Assembly: GCA_027489135.1 (NCBI GenBank)
Contig: JAIYAI010000506.1
Span: 1 to 9,713 of the forward strand
Reading direction: 5' to 3'
Length of the DNA stretch: 9,713 nucleotides
Origin: Acetobacteraceae bacterium
Lineage (GTDB): Bacteria > Pseudomonadota > Alphaproteobacteria > Acetobacterales > Acetobacteraceae
Position numbers and translations under genes: made by a program. The notes beneath the pieces were generated by a model. That model was not told the origin of the DNA, did not search any database, and was given only the letters and a program-made list of their open reading frames with translations. This document shows, piece by piece, positions 5,636 to 9,713 of the stretch (within the stretch, counting starts at the first letter, position 1; each line of letters opens with the position of its first letter).

Positions 5636-6669
5636 TCCGCGTCCTGCACCTGATCGACGATGCCGGGCTCGGCGGCATCACCCGGTTGCTGCAGGCGCAG
5701 GAGGGCCGGCTCGGCGCCGACATCCGGGCGGAGACCCTGGTGGTCGATCCGCGCCGCGTCCTCGCGCCGTCGCTGCCGGAGGCCGATGTGGTGGTGGTCC
5801 ACTTCACCCTGGCCTGGCGCAAGCTGCCCTTCCTCCTCGCGCTCCGCGCGCGCTGCGGGCGGCGCCCGCTGGTGCTGGTCGAGCACAGCTACACCGCCGC
5901 CTACGAACACCGTTGCGTGCCGAGACCGGGTCGCTTCCGCGCCATGCTCCGCCTCGGCGCGGCGCTGTTCGATCATGTCGTCGCCGTCTCCCATGGTCAG
6001 GCCGCCTGGCTGCGCGCCGCCGGGATCGTGCCGGCGGGGAAGCTGCGGGTGATCGAGCCGACCTCCGACCTCTCCGCCGTCGCCGCCGTGCCGCCGCTGG
6101 CACCCGCGGCGGGCCCGCTGCGCCTCGGCTGCTATGGCCGCTACGCGCCGCAGAAGGGCCTGCCGGCGCTGATCGAGGCGATGCGGCTGCTGCCCCCCGG
6201 CCTCGCCACGCTGCAGCTGGCCGGCTACGGGCCGGAGGAGGCGGCGCTGCGCGCGGCGGCGGCGGACCTGCCGGGGGTGGAGATCGGCGGCGTCGTCCGG
6301 CCCGAGGCCTTCCTGGCCGAGGTCGACGCCATCGTCATGCCCTCGTTGTGGGAGGCCTATGGCCTGGTCTGCGCCGAGGCGCGCGCGGCCGGCCGGCCGG
6401 TGCTGGTGGCCGATCTCGACGGCCTGTCCGAGCAGGTGCCGGCGGCGCTGCGCATCCCCGCCACCGACCCGGTGACGATCGCCGAGCGGATCCGCTGGCT
6501 GGCCCAGCAGGATCTCCCCGCCCTGGGTGAGACGCTGCGCATCACGGCCCGGGGCTCGGAACTGCGACATTGCCGGGGCTGGGCGGGCCTGATCCGGGAC
6601 GTCGTCCCTGGTCGGGTGCTGGGCGCACTCAACCAAGAGTGTATACAGGCACCGAGCAATTCACCTTGA
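5632..6669 (+). CDS. glycosyltransferase family 4 (GT-B fold)
   Basis: A 345-residue retaining glycosyltransferase. The N-terminal half starts MIRVLHLIDDAGLGGITRLL, with the glycine-rich acceptor-side loop, then VLVEHSY (81-87) and DHVVAVSHGQAAWL (114-127). The C-terminal donor domain has LGCYGRYAPQKGL (165-177), LQLAGYGPEE (194-203) and SLWEAYGLVCAEARAAGRPV (238-257), containing the E-x7-E pair Glu241/Glu249 typical of GT4. It would extend the repeat unit from a nucleotide sugar in the cytoplasm. GGGAG lies 7 nt before the ATG, which overlaps the preceding stop by 4 nt. The last ten or so codons (about 6637-6669) are less GC-rich than the rest, and the stop runs into the ribosome binding site of the export gene. 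Confidence 0.93.
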   Translation: MIRVLHLIDDAGLGGITRLLQAQEGRLGADIRAETLVVDPRRVLAPSLPEADVVVVHFTLAWRKLPFLLALRARCGRRPLVLVEHSYTAAYEHRCVPRPGRFRAMLRLGAALFDHVVAVSHGQAAWLRAAGIVPAGKLRVIEPTSDLSAVAAVPPLAPAAGPLRLGCYGRYAPQKGLPALIEAMRLLPPGLATLQLAGYGPEEAALRAAAADLPGVEIGGVVRPEAFLAEVDAIVMPSLWEAYGLVCAEARAAGRPVLVADLDGLSEQVPAALRIPATDPVTIAERIRWLAQQDLPALGETLRITARGSELRHCRGWAGLIRDVVPGRVLGALNQECIQAPSNSP

Positions 6670-6680
6670 GGACTCCGCGC

Positions 6681-7892
6681 GTGTCGCGCCGTATCGCCCT
6701 CCTCGCCCCTCTGCTTGCGCCGCTTCTGGCCGGCTGCCTCGCCTGGCAGACGCCGGACAACCCGACCGACCTGGAGCAGGCCGGCTACATGGCCGAGCGC
6801 CGCGCCATGCCGGCCGAGCCGCGCGAGACGCGGGCCGAGGCCACCGCCTGGAACCTCGCCCGCTGCACGCTGCCGCCGCCGGGGCCCGCCGCCGCGCTGC
6901 CCGACGCCCGGGAGGCGGTGCGCCTCTCCCCGGGCGACCTGCTGCGCCTGAGCGTGCTCGGGGGCGAGCGGCCGGCCGGCAACTACGAGGTCGGCAGCGA
7001 TGGCGCGATCGCGCTGGAGGGCCTCGGCACCGTCCGGGTCGCGGGGCTGACCCAGCGCGAGGCGGAGAGCCTCGTGATGCGCCGCCTCGTCGAGGGCGGC
7101 TGGTTCCGCCCCGGCCATGCCCGCATCGCGCTCTCGCTGCTCGAGCGCGGGCCGGTGCGCATCGTCGTCGGCGGCGCGGTGTTCCAGCCCGGGCGCGTGG
7201 TGGTGAACCAGCGCGGGCCGCAGGAGGTCCCCGACCTGGCGCGGCAGGGGGCGATCGGCAGCCATGCCCTCTCCAGCACCCTCTCCTCGGCCATCGTCTT
7301 CGCCGGGGGCGTGCGGCCGGATGCCGACATCAGCCGCGTCGAGGTGATCAGCCGGGGCCAGCGCAGGACGGTGGACCTGACCGGCATGGTCTCGGGCGAG
7401 CCGGTGGACGACATCCTGCTCTCCGACGGCGACCGGGTGAGCGTGCCGTCGCGCCGCTGCTTCCAGGCGGAACTGGCGCGGCCGACGCCGCTGACGCCGC
7501 CCGGCGTGCGCACCTACATCTCCAACCTCTCGACCCCGGCCATGCACAACGCGGGATCGGCCAATGGCCGCGATTCCGCGAATTTCCCTTACGGCATCCG
7601 GCTGCTGCAGGCGCTGGCCTCGATGAACTGCGTCGGCGGCGCGCAGACCACCAATGCCGACCGCTGGGCGGTGCTGATCTCGACCAACCCGCTGGACGGC
7701 CAGACCGAGGTGATCGAGCGGCGCATCGAATGGCTGGTTCGCCGGCGCGACCGCGACGCCTATAACCCCGTGATCATGCCGAACGACGCGATCGCCTGCT
7801 ACGACAGCGCGGTGACCAATGCGCGGGAGGTGCTGCGCACGCTCTCCGACGTGGTGCTGGCAGGTACCCTGGCGCGCGCCGTTGCCCCCTGA
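6681..7892 (+). CDS. Wza-type polysaccharide export lipoprotein
   Basis: A 403-residue outer-membrane export protein. The signal peptide MSRRIALLAPLLAPLLAGC ends in a lipobox LAGC, so Cys19 should be lipidated. The poly-export domain starts at LSPGDLLRLSVLG (82-94) and runs through YEVGSDGAIALEGLGTVRVA (102-121) to about residue 155. An SLBB-like segment follows (GPVRIVVGGAVFQPGRVVV, 157-175, continuing to about 256). Residues about 270-403 are a C-terminal extension including YNPVIMPNDAIACYDSA (361-377), seen in longer members of the family. It should form the outer-membrane channel for the polymer together with the next gene's product. GTG at 6681 was chosen because TGAGGA lies 8 nt upstream and the lipoprotein signal begins directly there; the frame is open further upstream but inside the preceding gene. 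Confidence 0.94.
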   Translation: MSRRIALLAPLLAPLLAGCLAWQTPDNPTDLEQAGYMAERRAMPAEPRETRAEATAWNLARCTLPPPGPAAALPDAREAVRLSPGDLLRLSVLGGERPAGNYEVGSDGAIALEGLGTVRVAGLTQREAESLVMRRLVEGGWFRPGHARIALSLLERGPVRIVVGGAVFQPGRVVVNQRGPQEVPDLARQGAIGSHALSSTLSSAIVFAGGVRPDADISRVEVISRGQRRTVDLTGMVSGEPVDDILLSDGDRVSVPSRRCFQAELARPTPLTPPGVRTYISNLSTPAMHNAGSANGRDSANFPYGIRLLQALASMNCVGGAQTTNADRWAVLISTNPLDGQTEVIERRIEWLVRRRDRDAYNPVIMPNDAIACYDSAVTNAREVLRTLSDVVLAGTLARAVAP

Positions 7893-9429
7893 CGGGCCGC
7901 TCCCGGAGGGGAGGCCCCCCGCCGACGGGCACCCCGCGGAAGGGCGCCCCGCTCGGCCGGGGCTGTGGCCCCGGCTGCGCCGCCGGCTGGTGTTCGGTGG
8001 CCGACGGGACGGGCGCGGGCGGCGTTACATCGCCACGCTGGTGCTCGGCCTCGGTGTGATCTGGGGCGGCGCCGCGGCCTATCTGACGCTGGCGCCGCGG
8101 AGCTATGCCGGGCGCTTCGTGCTGGTGCTGCCCGGCACCGGGGCGGGCACCAGCGTCAATCTGGAATCGCTCGGCCAGGCGGTCAGCACCTCGGCCTCCG
8201 CCTTCTCCAGCCCGGATTTCAGCCCGACGCAGAACTACCGCCGCATGCTGCTGAGCCCGCGCGTCCTCGATGCCACGGCGGAGCGGCTGGGCCTGCCGGA
8301 GGGCGCCTTCCCCACGCCGCGCGTCGATCTCGCCGACCAGACCAAGCTGATCTCCGTCACCGTGCCCGGGCCGACGCCGGAAGCGGCGGCGGCGCGTGCG
8401 CGGGCGCTGCAGGAGACCTTCTTCGCCCTGCTCGACGAGCTGCGCCGGCAGGAGATCACCGCGCGCGACGAGGCCTATCGCGAGATGCTGGCGGGCTACC
8501 AGGTGCGGCTAGACGGGGCGCGGCAGCGGCTGATCGCGCAGCAGGCGACGACGGGGCTGGTCTCGCTCGACCAGTACGGCACCATCGTCGCCGCGGTGGA
8601 GCGGCTGCGCGAGCAGATGCGCGACGTGTCCGCCAAGCTCGCCGAGAGCCGTGGCACCACGGCGCAGCTGGTCCGCCTGCTGGGCAGCACGCCGGAACTG
8701 GCCAACGCCGCGCTCCTGCTGCGCGCCGACCCGATCGGGCAGGAGCTGCTGGCGCAGCTCGCGAAGCAGGAGGCCGAGATCGCCGTCCTCGGCGGCATCC
8801 GCGGCGCGGCCAACCCGCGGCTCGCCGATGCCCAGGCGGAACGCGCCAACACCCTGCGCCGGCTGGCCGAGCGGGTGGAGGAGGTCACCGGCACCCGCCC
8901 CGCCAACGTGCTGCGCCTGCGCGACCTCGGCCTGCGCGAGGAGCGCGCCCGGCTGTTCGAGCGGCTGGTCGGCGCGCTGGCCGACCAGGCCGGGCTCGAG
9001 GAGATGCAGCGCCAGCTCTCGACGCAGATCGAGGCGGAGCAGAAGCGCTCCCTCGACCTCGCCGGCCAGGCCTCGCGGCTCGACGAGCTCCGGCGCGACG
9101 TGCAGGTGGCCGAGGCGGTGTTCTCCTCCGCCCTGGCGCGCATCGACACCAGCCGGGCCGACCTCTTCGCCTCCTACCCCATGCTGCAGGTGCTGGAGGC
9201 GCCCGCGCCGCCGCGCCGCCCCGCCTCGCCGCTGCCGGTGCTTGCCGTGGCCGGCGGGGCGGGTGCTAGCTTCTTCCTGATCCTCGCACTGGGACTGACA
9301 TGGCTCCGGGCCGCCTTGCTGCACGCAATCCTGAGGAACGGATCGTCTTCATCGCCCTCGCTGGCAGCTGGGCCTGGTATCTCCTCGGTGCCGTCTACAT
9401 CGCCGGGCCCGCCGTCGCGGGCTGCCTGA
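7882..9429 (+). CDS. Wzz/GumC-type polysaccharide co-polymerase (chain-length determinant), no kinase domain
   Basis: About 515 residues. A Pro/Arg-rich cytoplasmic start is followed by a membrane helix (about 50-70, IATLVLGLGVIWGGAAAYL), a Wzz-like beta/alpha part, long coiled-coil-rich helices (about 180-255 and 320-420), then a Pro-rich motif APAPPRRPASPLP (440-452) and a second membrane helix (about 453-478). This is the co-polymerase plan; no Walker motifs or Tyr-rich tail follow, so it is not a fused BY-kinase. It should sit in the inner membrane, span the periplasm towards the Wza-like protein and set chain length. The start is uncertain: ATG 7819 would overlap the export gene by 74 nt, TTG 7882 (chosen) by 11 nt, and GTG 7990 leaves a 97-nt gap; none has a good ribosome binding site. 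The last 30 or so codons look non-conserved and overlap the next gene. Confidence 0.9.
   Translation: MPPDGPLPEGRPPADGHPAEGRPARPGLWPRLRRRLVFGGRRDGRGRRYIATLVLGLGVIWGGAAAYLTLAPRSYAGRFVLVLPGTGAGTSVNLESLGQAVSTSASAFSSPDFSPTQNYRRMLLSPRVLDATAERLGLPEGAFPTPRVDLADQTKLISVTVPGPTPEAAAARARALQETFFALLDELRRQEITARDEAYREMLAGYQVRLDGARQRLIAQQATTGLVSLDQYGTIVAAVERLREQMRDVSAKLAESRGTTAQLVRLLGSTPELANAALLLRADPIGQELLAQLAKQEAEIAVLGGIRGAANPRLADAQAERANTLRRLAERVEEVTGTRPANVLRLRDLGLREERARLFERLVGALADQAGLEEMQRQLSTQIEAEQKRSLDLAGQASRLDELRRDVQVAEAVFSSALARIDTSRADLFASYPMLQVLEAPAPPRRPASPLPVLAVAGGAGASFFLILALGLTWLRAALLHAILRNGSSSSPSLAAGPGISSVPSTSPGPPSRAA
7956..7975 (+). repeat. hairpin near the start of the co-polymerase gene
   Basis: GCCGGGGC (7956-7963) and GCCCCGGC (7968-7975) are exact inverted complements with a TGTG loop. 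The stem is in the Pro/Arg-rich start region of the co-polymerase gene, or in the gap between genes if translation begins at GTG 7990. It may lower expression relative to the export gene. Chance in GC-rich sequence is possible. Confidence 0.35.
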
Positions 9430-9713
9430 TCCTGCTCTACGCCTGGCGCGCCTTCTCGGCGCCCTGGCAGCCGCCCGAGCGCCGGCCCGGCCCGATCCCG
9501 CCCGGCGTCTGGATCTGGATCCTCGGCATGGCGGGCATGCTGCTGGCGCTCTGGGTGGCGCATGCGATGGAGCAGCTCGGCACCGGCCAGACGGTGAAGT
9601 CGAGCATCGGCTGGGTGAAGGGCTGGGCGTTGCTGGCGATCTTCCCCCTGGTCGGCGCCTGCCTCGCGATCCGACCGGCGCTGGTGGTCCGCGCGATGAG
9701 CTGGCTCGCCGTG
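9300..9713 (+). CDS. N-terminus of a multi-spanning membrane protein, probable Wzy/O-antigen-ligase-like polymerase (partial)
   Basis: 138 codons are open to the window end. Translation starts MAPGRLAARNPEERIVFIAL and gives hydrophobic segments at about 15-48, 69-88 and 105-127, with the polar stretch EQLGTGQTVKSSIGWVKGWA (91-110) between the last two. A membrane protein following flippase, export and co-polymerase genes fits the repeat-unit polymerase that is otherwise missing from the cluster. The family call rests mainly on context and topology, because conserved periplasmic loops lie beyond the window. ATG 9300 is the first possible ATG: an in-frame TAG stands at 9267-9269, and GGGA lies 5 nt upstream. 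It overlaps the co-polymerase gene by 130 nt. The first 13 codons have poor third-position GC, so the conserved protein may begin near residue 14. Confidence 0.8.
   Translation, partial: MAPGRLAARNPEERIVFIALAGSWAWYLLGAVYIAGPAVAGCLILLYAWRAFSAPWQPPERRPGPIPPGVWIWILGMAGMLLALWVAHAMEQLGTGQTVKSSIGWVKGWALLAIFPLVGACLAIRPALVVRAMSWLAV

Noticed and set aside
1..9713. tRNA, rRNA, CRISPR array, transposase or phage gene
   Set aside because: None seen on either strand; apart from the two intergenic regions and a few short gaps the window is filled by the genes listed.

Overview
The window is very GC-rich DNA, with codon third positions almost all G or C. It holds one edge of an unrelated locus and most of an exopolysaccharide or capsule cluster of the Wzx/Wzy-dependent type. 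Composition, gene style and ATGA-type gene overlaps suggest an alphaproteobacterium, most likely Acetobacteraceae (Roseomonas-like). That taxonomic guess is inference; no rRNA or other marker is present.

Layout. Positions 1-71 (minus strand) are the first 23 codons of a membrane protein that leaves the window, possibly a Na+/H+ antiporter. Positions 164-484 (minus) encode a small antibiotic-biosynthesis-monooxygenase (ABM) protein that keeps the Asn/Trp/His triad of IsdG-type haem oxygenases. Positions 485-751 contain no gene and are packed with perfect hairpins; 588-752 is bounded by a 13-bp inverted repeat and looks like a small palindromic element. Positions 752-2158 (minus) encode a fusion of a WecG/TagA/CpsF glycosyltransferase (GT26) with a WbaP/WcaJ/PglC-like initiating sugar-phosphate transferase. 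Positions 2159-2424 form a divergent, relatively AT-rich control region with several perfect dyads.

From 2425 to the window end a plus-strand operon runs with almost no gaps: Wzx-type flippase, two paralogous GT2 glycosyltransferases, a GT4 glycosyltransferase, a Wza-type export lipoprotein, a Wzz/GumC-type chain-length protein without a kinase domain, and the start of a multi-spanning protein that fits a Wzy/O-antigen-ligase-like polymerase.

How they work together (family knowledge plus context). The fusion protein would load the first sugar phosphate on undecaprenyl phosphate and add the second sugar. The GT2, GT2 and GT4 enzymes would extend the repeat unit. Wzx would flip it, the polymerase would join units in the periplasm, the Wzz-like protein would set chain length, and the Wza-like lipoprotein would form the outer-membrane exit. 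No wholly new system is evident. The points most worth checking are the fused initiating enzyme, the spaced dyads between the two divergent units, the palindromic element downstream of the fusion gene, and the 130-nt overlap between the last two genes with its abrupt switch of codon bias.
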